Assembly: GCF_003416895.1 (NCBI RefSeq)
Contig: NZ_QVIO01000006.1
Coordinates: 62,001-126,000, forward strand
Source of the DNA: Duganella sp. BJB476
GTDB taxonomy: Bacteria; Pseudomonadota; Gammaproteobacteria; Burkholderiales; Burkholderiaceae_D
Direction: 5' to 3'
DNA length: 64,000 nucleotides
The position numbers were made by a program, and so were the translations under genes. The notes beneath the pieces were generated by a model. The model saw nothing but the letters and a program-made list of their open reading frames with translations, did no database searches and had not been told where the DNA came from. Every line of letters begins with the position of its first letter. Positions within the stretch are counted from its first letter, which is position 1. Below, one piece after another: positions 25,059 to 33,367 of this stretch.

Positions 25059-25519
25059 TAGCTGGTGAGCGTGCCGTTGTTGTAGCGCACGCGGTCGCCG
25101 ATCTTGTAGCTGGGCATGGAGTCGACCACCACCATCTGGTTGCTGCCGTCGTCCATGCGCACGGTGACGCGGTAGACCTTGTCGGTCGGCATGCCAACGC
25201 TGCCGCCGGCCGCCGCCGCGCCTGCCATGCCCACGCCCGCATCCTGGCGCTGCATCTGGTCGATGGCCTGCACCACGCCATAGGAAGTCTGGGCGCTGGG
25301 GCTGCTGCTGGCCATGCCGCTGCTGCTCATGGTGCCGGTGGTGCTGCTCTGGTTGGCGCTGCTGCTCTGGGTAGTGGTGCTGGTGGTGGCGGGACTGCTG
25401 CCGTCGGACGGGTAGCTGCCGGTGCTGCTGCTCGCGCCGGGTTCGCTGCTGCGGTCCGAAGCGCAAGCTGCCAGCGTCAGGATAAATAGCGCGACGATAG
25501 AATTTCTTGGCATATTCAT
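25055..25519 (-). CDS. Ser/Thr-rich lipoprotein
   Basis: A 154-residue lipoprotein (lipobox LAAC, Cys19) with a Ser/Thr/Pro low-complexity linker (about 22-80) and a small C-terminal beta domain (VYRVTVRMDDGSNQMVVVD ... IGDRVRYNNGTL). That C-terminal domain resembles the end of the glycine-zipper protein at 62437-63024, so it may be a shared surface module. GGGGAG precedes the ATG. The stop overlaps the traB gene end. Confidence 0.82.
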   Translation of the reverse strand: MNMPRNSIVALFILTLAACASDRSSEPGASSSTGSYPSDGSSPATTSTTTQSSSANQSSTTGTMSSSGMASSSPSAQTSYGVVQAIDQMQRQDAGVGMAGAAAAGGSVGMPTDKVYRVTVRMDDGSNQMVVVDSMPSYKIGDRVRYNNGTLTSY

Positions 25520-25681
25520 TTCATTCTCCCCTCGGTCGAATCATCAAAAAGGCCAGCCTTTTGATTCAGAGGTCGTTTGCTCGGTTTTGTTCCTCCACAT
25601 TCTGTCGCGGTTGATATACATCAATTGAACGGTGCTACTCACACGCAATAATTGTCGGGTATCACTTTAAAGGATATCGAT

Positions 25682-25927
25682 ATGTTGACACGCGTGACAG
25701 ACACTATTATCGAAGATTTAATTAATTCAACTTGTGGAAACGGGCCGGACCCTCGCAGCCGGCATTTATTAACGCACTCATTGCACGAATTGGTACGCGT
25801 GGCCAAGGCGGAGCAATTGCAGCAGATGCGTTTGGACGTGGAGCTGGCGATGGGCGCGCCTGGAGAACGCGCCGCAAGTATCAGTTTGACGGCTGGATGC
25901 GATAGCGGGTCCACAGGACCCACATGA
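25682..25927 (+). CDS. Hypothetical small protein
   Basis: An 81-residue ORF beginning MLTRVTDTIIEDLINSTCG with AAAGGA 8 bp before the ATG. It is helical and has no signal peptide or membrane segment. Its last 47 bp overlap the 3' end of the convergent VanZ gene. No family recognised; the good ribosome site and protein-like first 60 residues support a real gene. Confidence 0.55.
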   Translation: MLTRVTDTIIEDLINSTCGNGPDPRSRHLLTHSLHELVRVAKAEQLQQMRLDVELAMGAPGERAASISLTAGCDSGSTGPT

Positions 25928-26273
25928 AGAGCGCCGTCAGCACGGCGGCGTTGCAGTCGACCAGCCAGTCGGACACGGCACCATGACGGTAGGGGAAGAA
26001 ACTTTGTACGAATTCGTCGAGTGCGCCCATCAGGGCGATGGTCAGTACGGCCTTGCCGGCGCGTAGCCGCAAGCTGCCGGTGCCGCCGGTGAAAATCAGG
26101 AAGGTCAGGCCGGCGTAGGCGATGGAATGCAGTATCAATCCCGAGGCCACCTGGCCGATGTCCTGGCGGGCGCCGGGCAGCGAGCCGAGTATCAGGATCA
26201 GCAGGTACAGGACGATGGCGGTCCAGTAGCGTAGTCGGGCGTGGGAATTGGTCAGGAGGAGTAGCTTGATCAT
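25881..26273 (-). CDS. VanZ-family membrane protein
   Basis: A 130-residue protein with four hydrophobic helices and the VanZ-like signatures ILGSLPGARQD, MGALDEFVQSFFPYRHGAVSDWLVD and a final helix. The ATG at 26273 gives the normal length for the family. VanZ-like proteins are of unclear role in cell envelope or antibiotic tolerance. It stands alone between convergent and same-strand genes. Confidence 0.88.
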   Translation of the reverse strand: MIKLLLLTNSHARLRYWTAIVLYLLILILGSLPGARQDIGQVASGLILHSIAYAGLTFLIFTGGTGSLRLRAGKAVLTIALMGALDEFVQSFFPYRHGAVSDWLVDCNAAVLTALFMWVLWTRYRIQPSN

Positions 26274-26420
26274 GACCCGGACAATACCATGCAGCGCAAA
26301 AAAGGGGGAGTGGTGCACCGGAACCCCGGTGCACCTTTCTTCCGTCATGCCTATCGGTTGCATGTACTGAAGATGTGACCAGTATAGGGGGCGAATATGA
26401 CGCCGTAGTGACAATGGGCA

Positions 26421-26450
26421 AAAAAAAGCCCGCTGGTTAAAGCGGGCTTA
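26421..26450 (-). terminator. Rho-independent terminator downstream of the SDR gene
   Basis: AAGCCCGCT and AGCGGGCTT pair around GGTTAA; on the minus strand the hairpin is followed by a T-run. It lies about 110 bp after the SDR stop. Confidence 0.8.
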
Positions 26451-26561
26451 AAACTATTTTCTTGGAGGAGAATAGTGGAGACAGGTGTAATTATGGGGGC
26501 GCCAAAGATATGTGTCTAATTGTTGTTTCAGATACCAGACATCAATAATGCGTATAACTCT

Positions 26562-27323
26562 TTATTTCACCGGCACCGTGTAGTTCAGGGCCAGCCGGCC
26601 GCCGTCCACGTACAGCGTCTGGCCGGTCATGTAGCTGGCGTCGTCGCTGGCGAGGAAGGCGGCAATCGAGGCCACTTCCTCCGGTTCGCCGCAGCGGCCC
26701 ATCGGCGTGCGCGACAGGATGGTGTGGCGCGCTTCCGGGCTGGCCATCACGGCCTGCTTGGCCAGCTCGGTCAGGATGGTGCCGGGGCCGATGCCGTTGA
26801 CGCGGATGCCGTGCGTGACCAGGTTCAGCGACATGACCTTGGTCAGCTGGTTGATCGCGCCCTTGGACACCACATACGGCACCTGGTTCGGGATCGCCAG
26901 TTCGGCGTTCACGCTGGACATGTTGATGATGCAGCCGCTCTGCTGCTTGGCCATCTCGCGCGCGACCGCCTGGCCGCACAGGAACATCGATTTGAGGTTG
27001 ATGCGCAGCACGCGGTCGAAATCGTCCTCGGTCAGGTCAAGGAAATCGGCGGCGTGGGTGACGCCGGCGTTGTTGATCAGGATGTCGATGCGGCCGAATT
27101 CGGCGAGGGTGGCGGCCACCAGGGCGTCGACATCGCATTTCTGGCTGACGTCGGCGGCGAAGAAGCGGGCCTGCTCGCCCAGCGTGGCGGCGGCGGAGGC
27201 GCCTTCCGGCTTGATGTCGACCAGCATGACCTTGGCGCCTTCGGCCACCAGGCGCTGCGCGCAAGCCAAGCCTATGCCTTGGGTGGCGCCGGTCACAATC
27301 GCGACTTTATTCGTGAGTTTCAT
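26562..27323 (-). CDS. SDR-family oxidoreductase
   Basis: A 253-residue short-chain dehydrogenase. The Rossmann motif TGATQGIG (11-18), the acidic residue after beta2 (VDIKPEG, NAD preference), NNAGV and the YVVSK active site are all present, followed by the PGTILTEL loop. It resembles sugar or hydroxyacid dehydrogenases of the glucose/rhamnose type; substrate unknown. Start ATG 27323. Confidence 0.92.
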   Translation of the reverse strand: MKLTNKVAIVTGATQGIGLACAQRLVAEGAKVMLVDIKPEGASAAATLGEQARFFAADVSQKCDVDALVAATLAEFGRIDILINNAGVTHAADFLDLTEDDFDRVLRINLKSMFLCGQAVAREMAKQQSGCIINMSSVNAELAIPNQVPYVVSKGAINQLTKVMSLNLVTHGIRVNGIGPGTILTELAKQAVMASPEARHTILSRTPMGRCGEPEEVASIAAFLASDDASYMTGQTLYVDGGRLALNYTVPVK

Positions 27324-27418
27324 AGGAATTCGCTTTCTAAGGAATGAGGGCCAAATTTTAACAGGCTGCTGCGAGGGCGTTACAATAGAGGGTTTGCAAC
27401 AAATTCGAAGGGTGCGTC

Positions 27419-28240
27419 GTGACTTTCATCAACAAATTATCTGCCGCCTGGGCGGCCAACGACTCCCTGCTGTGCGTGGGCCTGGATCCGGACATGGCCA
27501 AGCTGCCGGCCCAGTTCCAGAACGACCCGCAAGGCATCTACCACTTTTGCCGCGAGATCATCGACGCGACCGCCGACCTGGCGTGCTCGTTCAAGCCGCA
27601 GATCGCCTACTTCGCGGCGCTGAGCGCGGAAGACCAGCTGGAGAAAATCTGCCACTATGTGCGCGACAATTATCCGCACATCCCGGTGATCCTGGACGCC
27701 AAGCGCGGCGACATCGGCGCCACCGCGCGCCAGTACGCGCGCGAAGCGTTCGACCGCTACGGCGCCGACGCGGTGACCGTCAATCCCTACATGGGTTCGG
27801 ATTCGGTGGAGCCGTACATGGAGTGGAGCGACCGCGGCGTCATCATCCTGTGCCGCACTTCCAACGCCGGCGGTTCGGACCTGCAGTTCCTGAACGTCGA
27901 CGGCAAGCCGCTGTATCAGCACGTGGCGCGCCTGGTGGCCGACAAGTGGAACGCCAACGGCCAATGCGCGCTGGTGGTGGGCGCCACCTTCCCGGAAGAA
28001 CTGGCGCAGGTACGGGCGATCGTCGGCGACATGCCGCTGCTGGTGCCGGGCATTGGCGCGCAGGGCGGCGATATCGAAGCCACCGTCAAGTCGGGCCGGA
28101 CCTACAACGGCACCGGCATGATGATCAACTCGTCGCGCGCGATTTTGTACGCGGCGCCGCAGGGCGCTGAAGACTTCGCGGCCGCCGCGCGCCGCGTGGC
28201 GCAGGAAACGCGCGACGCCATCAACCAGCATCGCGCTTAA
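27419..28240 (+). CDS. pyrF: Orotidine-5'-phosphate decarboxylase (type 2)
   Basis: A 273-residue enzyme for the last step of UMP synthesis. The catalytic Asp-Lys array is in VILDAKRGDIGATA, and the phosphate-binding part in VPGIGAQGGD. Length and sequence are those of the type 2 (actinobacterial/proteobacterial) family. The start is GTG with AAGGG 8 bp before. TACAAT at 27381-27386 is the likely -10. Convergent with sbcB. Confidence 0.96.
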   Translation: MTFINKLSAAWAANDSLLCVGLDPDMAKLPAQFQNDPQGIYHFCREIIDATADLACSFKPQIAYFAALSAEDQLEKICHYVRDNYPHIPVILDAKRGDIGATARQYAREAFDRYGADAVTVNPYMGSDSVEPYMEWSDRGVIILCRTSNAGGSDLQFLNVDGKPLYQHVARLVADKWNANGQCALVVGATFPEELAQVRAIVGDMPLLVPGIGAQGGDIEATVKSGRTYNGTGMMINSSRAILYAAPQGAEDFAAAARRVAQETRDAINQHRA

Positions 28241-28246
28241 GCCAGC

Positions 28247-29689
28247 CTAGTGCGCTGGAGCGATCAGCTCCACGTACTCGTACAGCTCGGCCAGTATGTG
28301 TTCGGCGCGCTCATCGGCATCCTGTTGCAGATGGTCGATCTCCCCGAAGAACTGGTCGATGCTGCGCGCACCGCCGGCGCCTTCGTAGAAGCGCGCCGCG
28401 CGGTGCTGTTCCCAATGCTCCATCTCGCCCTCGGACAGCGTCTCCGGGAAGTTGCGCGCGCGGTAGCGGAACAGCAATTCCAGCAAGCGCGGATCGCTGA
28501 ACGACGGCGATGACGTGGCCAGCTTGGCCGGCGTCTCCTTGCGCAGCGTGTCCAGCATGCGGCGGTCGTCCTTGCCGACGAAGCCGTTGTACAGATCCTC
28601 GTCCACATCCAGCTCGTCGCCGGCCGGACGGTGGAATACCTGCTCCCATTCCACATCCATGTTGCGGCCGGCTGCGGCCAGCGCGGCGTTGGCCTTGCCT
28701 TGCTCCAGGTCGATGCCCCATTTGGCCGCCATCGCCGGCGACAGCGTCTTCAGGTTGGACACCAGCATCGGCGACTTGTTCAGGTGGATGCTCTTGACCG
28801 GCAGGCGCGTCACGCCTTCCGGCAGCGCGTCGGCGCGGCTGAAGATGCGGGTGCGGATGGTGTCGGCGTCCAGCGTGAACAGTTCGGTGGGATCGTAGGT
28901 GCAATCCCAGACGATCACTTCATTCTTGTTGGTCGGATGCGTGGCCAGCAGCCACACCAGCGCGATGCAGCCGCGCTCGGCCGGGAACATGCCCGACACG
29001 TGCAGGAACGGCGCGCGCAGCTGCGGCGCCACATGCATGCCGATCTCGTCGGCCACGCGGTCTTTCTTGTGCAGCGCCAGGCAGAAGTCGAACAGCTTCG
29101 GCTGCTTCTGCTTGATCAGGCGCGCCAGCGCGATGGTGGCGCGGACGTCGGACAAGGCATCGTGCGCCGCCTCGTGCAGCAGGCCGTTGGCCTTGGCCAG
29201 GTGCTCCAGCTTGAAGCTGGGCTTACCGTCTTCACGCATGGGCCACTCGATGCCTTCCGGGCGCAGCGCGTAGGTCATGCGCACCACGTCCAGCAAGTCC
29301 CAGCGGCCGCACTGGTTTTGCCATTCGCGCGCGTACGGGTCGATCAGGTTGCGCCAGAACATGAAGCGGGTGATCTCGTCGTCGAAGCGGATGGTGTTGT
29401 AGCCGACGCCGATGGTGCCCGGCTTGGAGAAGGCTTGCTCGATGGTGGCGGCGAACTTGTGCTCGGGCACGCCCCATTCCAGGCATTGCTGCGGCGTGAT
29501 GCCGGTGATCAGGCAGGATTGCGGGTCCGGCAGGAAATCGTTGGCCGGTTTGCAATACAACATGATGGGATCGCCGATCTCGTTCAGGTCGGCGTCGGTG
29601 CGGATCGCGGCGAATTGCGCCGGGCGGTCGCGGCGCGCCTGGGCGCCAAAGGTTTCGTAGTCGTGCCAGAGAAAGGTCTGTGTGGTCAT
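28247..29689 (-). CDS. sbcB: Exodeoxyribonuclease I
   Basis: A 480-residue DEDDh exonuclease that degrades single-stranded DNA 3' to 5' in recombination and mismatch repair. Exo motifs are visible: FLWHDYETFG at the N-terminus, NTIRFDDE in the middle and HDALSDVRATIALARLI. The SH3-like and C-terminal helical parts follow. Start ATG 29689; an in-frame TTG 12 bp upstream has no advantage. Confidence 0.96.
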   Translation of the reverse strand: MTTQTFLWHDYETFGAQARRDRPAQFAAIRTDADLNEIGDPIMLYCKPANDFLPDPQSCLITGITPQQCLEWGVPEHKFAATIEQAFSKPGTIGVGYNTIRFDDEITRFMFWRNLIDPYAREWQNQCGRWDLLDVVRMTYALRPEGIEWPMREDGKPSFKLEHLAKANGLLHEAAHDALSDVRATIALARLIKQKQPKLFDFCLALHKKDRVADEIGMHVAPQLRAPFLHVSGMFPAERGCIALVWLLATHPTNKNEVIVWDCTYDPTELFTLDADTIRTRIFSRADALPEGVTRLPVKSIHLNKSPMLVSNLKTLSPAMAAKWGIDLEQGKANAALAAAGRNMDVEWEQVFHRPAGDELDVDEDLYNGFVGKDDRRMLDTLRKETPAKLATSSPSFSDPRLLELLFRYRARNFPETLSEGEMEHWEQHRAARFYEGAGGARSIDQFFGEIDHLQQDADERAEHILAELYEYVELIAPAH

Positions 29690-29763
29690 AGTTGCGGTCA
29701 AGGGGGCTACAGTTATTCTTAAGTCTGCCGATAATTAAAGGATCTTCCAACAGGAGCCACATC

Positions 29764-30348
29764 ATGGCCACTCCCGTCACTGCAACATCCGGCAGTTCAA
29801 CAGCCGCGACGCCGGTCCAGGCCAAGGACGATAGCAATGTGAACGTCCAGGCCAAGGCCAAGGCGCAGCTCAACGTGTCTATCGTACAAGCTTCCTTGAC
29901 GGTCTCGCTGAATTCTTCCAACGATCCGTTGTCGGTGGTGCTGAAAACGGCGCTGACCGGCATTAACGAGGCGCTCAAGGACGATTTCGGCGACAACGCC
30001 ATCCAGAACGCCGTATCGCAGGATAATACGCCGGAAGGCACCGCGAGCCGCATTGTATCGCTGTCGACCGCGTTTTATGAAGCCTTCAAGCAGCAGCACC
30101 CCGGCGAGGAGGGCGATGCGGTGCTCAACAAGTTCATGGATACGCTGAAAAAGGGCGTGGACCAGGGCTTCAAGGAGGCGCGCGGCGTGCTGGACGGGCT
30201 GAAGGTGCTGAATGGCGATGTCGCCAGCAATATCGACAAGACTTACGAGCTGGTGCAGAAGGGCTATGCCGACTTCGCCGCCGCGCACCAGGCGCAGCCG
30301 GCGGCAGAGACCGACCCAGCGCCGGTCAAGGCTGGACCAGGCCAGTAG
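29764..30348 (+). CDS. DUF5610 domain-containing protein
   Basis: A 194-residue cytoplasmic-looking protein. A Thr/Ala/Ser-rich N-terminus (1-45) is followed by a helical domain with RIVSLSTAFYEAFKQQHP and DQGFKEARGVLDGLKVLNG, then IDKTYELVQKGYADF, matching DUF5610. The family is often found near flagellar or surface genes but its role is unknown. AGGAG precedes the ATG. Its end overlaps the convergent diguanylate cyclase gene by 23 bp. Confidence 0.82.
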   Translation: MATPVTATSGSSTAATPVQAKDDSNVNVQAKAKAQLNVSIVQASLTVSLNSSNDPLSVVLKTALTGINEALKDDFGDNAIQNAVSQDNTPEGTASRIVSLSTAFYEAFKQQHPGEEGDAVLNKFMDTLKKGVDQGFKEARGVLDGLKVLNGDVASNIDKTYELVQKGYADFAAAHQAQPAAETDPAPVKAGPGQ

Positions 30349-31321
30349 GCTCGTGATGGGCCACGCGGTTGCGGCCCAGGTGCTTGGCGCGGTAGAGCGC
30401 ACCGTCGGCGGCGGCGATCAGCGCATGGTCGTCCTGTCCCGCCTGCAGCGTCGCCACGCCGAATGAGGCCGTGATCTGCGGCAGCGCCACGCGCATGTCG
30501 GCAAACACCACCGCCTGCTGCATGCGTTCGCACAGGCGCTCGGCCACCGCCACCGCGACCTTGTCGCTGGTGTCCGGCAACAGCACCATCATTTCCTCGC
30601 CACCGTAGCGGACCGCGAAATCGGTCGGCCGCAGCGCGCTGCTGAGCACGTGCGCGGCCGTGCGCAAGGCCTGGTCGCCGGCCAGGTGGCCGTGGCTGTC
30701 GTTGAATTTCTTGAAGTGGTCGAGGTCGATCATGATCAGCGCCAGCGGCGCGTGCGAGCCTTGTGCGGTGGCGATCATGGTCGGCAGCAGGTCGTTGAGC
30801 CAGGCGCGGTTGTACAAGCCCGTCAGGCCGTCGATCATCGACAACTGGCGGTAGAACTCGCCCAGCTTCTGGCGCCGGCGCAGCTGCGCGTTGGCGGCGC
30901 GGATGCGGAAGGACAGCAGCCGCAGCAGGTTACGCGCCAGCACATTCGATTCGTCGATCAGCTTCCAGACGATGTCGGCCTCGATCACCAGCACTTCGCT
31001 CTGCTCCAGCGCGGTGATGCTGGACAGGTTGGCTTCCTCGTCCAACACCGATTGCTCGCCCACGCTTTCGCCCGGCAGTATCTTGCTGACGGTGCCATCG
31101 GCCATGCCGGTGCGGGTGTCGGTGGCGACCGACAGCGCGCCGCGCAACACGATGTAGAGGCGGGCGCGGCTGGAATCGGTGACCGCCTGCTCGGCTTCCA
31201 GTTGCATCACGGGGCAGGGCGCCAGCAGTCTGGCTATGGCGGCGTCGTCATCGGCGTTGCGCAGCAGCTGCAAGTCGCTGATCTGGTAGCGGGAGGCGCC
31301 GAATGTGCTGATTTGTTTCAA
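30326..31321 (-). CDS. Cyclic-nucleotide-binding-like diguanylate cyclase (GGEEM)
   Basis: A 331-residue protein: a CRP-like cNMP-binding domain (about 20-140, with ILPGESVGEQSVLDEEANLSS) and a GGDEF domain (about 160-322). The signature is GGEEM at 240-244 in place of GGDEF/GGEEF. The inhibitory I-site RxxD (RPTD 231-234) is kept five residues before. The Asp of IDLDHFKKFND is present. It is probably active in making c-di-GMP, though the Met is unusual. Possible source of signal for the MshEN chimera. Confidence 0.88.
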   Translation of the reverse strand: MKQISTFGASRYQISDLQLLRNADDDAAIARLLAPCPVMQLEAEQAVTDSSRARLYIVLRGALSVATDTRTGMADGTVSKILPGESVGEQSVLDEEANLSSITALEQSEVLVIEADIVWKLIDESNVLARNLLRLLSFRIRAANAQLRRRQKLGEFYRQLSMIDGLTGLYNRAWLNDLLPTMIATAQGSHAPLALIMIDLDHFKKFNDSHGHLAGDQALRTAAHVLSSALRPTDFAVRYGGEEMMVLLPDTSDKVAVAVAERLCERMQQAVVFADMRVALPQITASFGVATLQAGQDDHALIAAADGALYRAKHLGRNRVAHHEPTGLVQP

Positions 31322-31463
31322 AATGGTCTTTCAGGATGCTGATGGGCAAGCACAGTAATCATAGCTGAACTGCCTTGTATCCAGTGTAAATTTCATGCCC
31401 GCAGTTGTTGCACGTTGTATCCGCAGATGCTTCAATGTCGCATTGCCCACACTGGATGACAAC

Positions 31464-32243
31464 ATGGAATATACCGACGCGATCGGCACTACACACCGGG
31501 CCGATCCGAACGCGCGCATCGTCTCGCTGGTGCCGTCGATTACCGAGCTGCTGTGCGACCTGGGACTGGCCGGGCAACTGGTGGGGCGCACCGGCTTCTG
31601 CATCCATCCGGCCGCGGTGGTGCAAGCCATCCCCAAGGTCGGCGGCACCAAGGATGTGAATATCGACAAGATCCGCAAGCTGGCGCCGACCCATTTGGTG
31701 GTCAATATCGACGAGAACGAAAAGCCGACCGTCGAGCTGTTGGCGGAGTTCATTCCGAACATCGTCGTCACCCATCCGCTGCGCCCGCGCGACAACCTGG
31801 AGCTGGCGCGCCTGATGGGCGGGGTGTTCTGCCGCGAGCAGGCGGCGGCCGACTGGTGCGCGGCGTTCGAGGCGGAATATGCGCTGCTGCGCGCCATGCC
31901 GCCGGGCCGGCCGCAGACGATGTTGTACTGCATCTGGCAAGACCCGTGGATGACAATCTCGCCGGATACCTACATCGCGCGCATGCTGGAGGAAATCGGC
32001 TGGCGCGTGCCGGACCTGGGCGAGGTGCGTTATCCGCGCTTCGAATGGTCGTCGGAATTGATCGCTCAGGTGGACGGGGTGTTGTTGTCGAGCGAACCGT
32101 ATCGCTTCACGGAAGCCCATGCGGATGCGCTGGAAAAACAGATCGGCAAGCCGGTGTTGCTGGTCGATGGGGAGATGATGTCGTGGTATGGCAGCCGGTC
32201 GCTGCAAGGCTTGAAGTATTTGCGGGAGCTAGCACAGCGCTAG
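31464..32243 (+). CDS. BtuF-like helical-backbone substrate-binding protein without signal peptide
   Basis: A 259-residue protein of the cobalamin/iron-chelate binding fold: RIVSLVPSITELLCDLGLAGQLVGRTGFCIHP at the start and VDGVLLSSEPYRFTEAHADAL near the end. The usual export signal is missing at ATG 31464; an in-frame upstream start at 31395 does not supply one. It may act in the cytoplasm, as seen in similar betaproteobacterial proteins. No ABC transporter genes are adjacent. Confidence 0.85.
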   Translation: MEYTDAIGTTHRADPNARIVSLVPSITELLCDLGLAGQLVGRTGFCIHPAAVVQAIPKVGGTKDVNIDKIRKLAPTHLVVNIDENEKPTVELLAEFIPNIVVTHPLRPRDNLELARLMGGVFCREQAAADWCAAFEAEYALLRAMPPGRPQTMLYCIWQDPWMTISPDTYIARMLEEIGWRVPDLGEVRYPRFEWSSELIAQVDGVLLSSEPYRFTEAHADALEKQIGKPVLLVDGEMMSWYGSRSLQGLKYLRELAQR

Positions 32244-32247
32244 CTCC
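32225..32247. terminator. Hairpin at the end of the btuF-like gene
   Basis: GGAGCTAGC pairs with GCTAGCTCC around ACAGC and includes the stop codon. No T-run; it lies between convergent genes. Confidence 0.4.
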
Positions 32248-32260
32248 GCCCATTTCAGAA

Positions 32261-32632
32261 TTATTCGGTGTCGTCTGCGTCGGCTTCGGCCGGCACGGCG
32301 CCGTTGGCGTGACGCTTGTCTTTGTCATGCAGGCGGCCCAGGGCGCTGTCGATGGCGCGCTTGAGTTTGTCCGCCGAACCGCCGATGGCCTGGTGCAGCG
32401 TGGCGGCGTGATCGCTGACGGCGATCGGTTGATACCCGGTGACGCGGGCTTCCATCAGGCAGCGGTTATCGCCATCGGCCGATTTCTGCACCAGGTTATC
32501 GCTCAGGTGGACTTCGACGCGGGTGATCTGCTCGCCGAAGCGGTGGAGGGCATTGCTCACGACCGTTTGTACATGTTCATCCAGACCGGCGTGGCGGTCG
32601 ATGGTTTTGTCGGCATTGATATTGATTTGCAT
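32261..32632 (-). CDS. HPF/RaiA-family ribosome-associated protein
   Basis: A 123-residue protein with the HPF/YfiA alpha/beta fold: MQININADKTID, VEVHLSDNLVQKSADGDNRCLMEARV and a charged C-terminus (AEADADDTE). Family members bind 30S subunits and stabilise resting ribosomes. AGGAG precedes ATG 32632. The insert-rich acidic tail differs from classical HPF, so stress-specific variants are possible. Confidence 0.85.
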   Translation of the reverse strand: MQININADKTIDRHAGLDEHVQTVVSNALHRFGEQITRVEVHLSDNLVQKSADGDNRCLMEARVTGYQPIAVSDHAATLHQAIGGSADKLKRAIDSALGRLHDKDKRHANGAVPAEADADDTE

Positions 32633-32701
32633 ACGCTTGCTCCTGTTTGTTGAACTGCAAAACAATATTACTCCTTTTCTCCTTAGGTTCCCGTTAAGTC
32701 G

Positions 32702-33367
32702 CTAACCATTGATGAGCGAAGCGGCAATGTTGATCGACAAACCCAGGATCGCCAGGTTGTAGAAGAAACACAGCACCGACTGCCCCAGCACCACCTGGCG
32801 CATGGCGCGGCCGCGCACGGCCACGTCCGAGGTCTGCACCGCCATCGAGATGGTGAACGAGAAATACAGGAAGTCCCAGTAGTTCGGCGTCAGTTCCTGG
32901 TCGGGGAATTGCAGCGGTTTCTCGCCGTCTTTCTTGATGTAGTACAGGTGCGCGTAGTGCGAGCAGAACATGGTGCCGATCATGAACCACGAGCCGGTCA
33001 GGGTCAGCACCACGAAGCCGTAATGGTAGGCCATGTCGGCCGGCGGCACGTCTTTCAGCGCGGACAGCTGCGAGATGATGGCCACCAGGCTGATCATGAT
33101 TACCAGCGACAGCGTGGTCAGGATCACCGGCCCTTTTTCATCCTGGCGGCAGGCGGCGCGGTGGATGTCGTGCTGGTCGGCGCGCACCATCATCCACCAC
33201 ATCGACAACAGATAGGACCAGACGGTGATATTCCACGCCGTCAGCAGGCGCGACAGCAGCGGCCAGGCGTTCGGCAGCAGCGGGGCGGCCAGGGCGCCCA
33301 GCAAGACCGCCAGGCTCAGGTGAGGGCGGCTGTGGATGATGCCAGGCAGGCGTATGCGTAAAGTCAT
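32702..33367 (-). CDS. DUF1345 family membrane protein
   Basis: A 221-residue protein with five or six hydrophobic helices. ADQHDIHRAACRQD and the late stretch NYWDFLYFSFTISMAVQTSDVAV are DUF1345 landmarks; the latter recalls the pore region of ion channels. Function unknown. Its ATG overlaps the MFS stop (ATGA), so the two form an operon. Confidence 0.9.
   Translation of the reverse strand: MTLRIRLPGIIHSRPHLSLAVLLGALAAPLLPNAWPLLSRLLTAWNITVWSYLLSMWWMMVRADQHDIHRAACRQDEKGPVILTTLSLVIMISLVAIISQLSALKDVPPADMAYHYGFVVLTLTGSWFMIGTMFCSHYAHLYYIKKDGEKPLQFPDQELTPNYWDFLYFSFTISMAVQTSDVAVRGRAMRQVVLGQSVLCFFYNLAILGLSINIAASLING

Noticed and set aside
25639..26421. Long minus-strand frame over the VanZ gene
   Set aside because: It lies in another frame of the VanZ gene, is rich in Arg/Pro as GC-driven shadows are, and has no domain.
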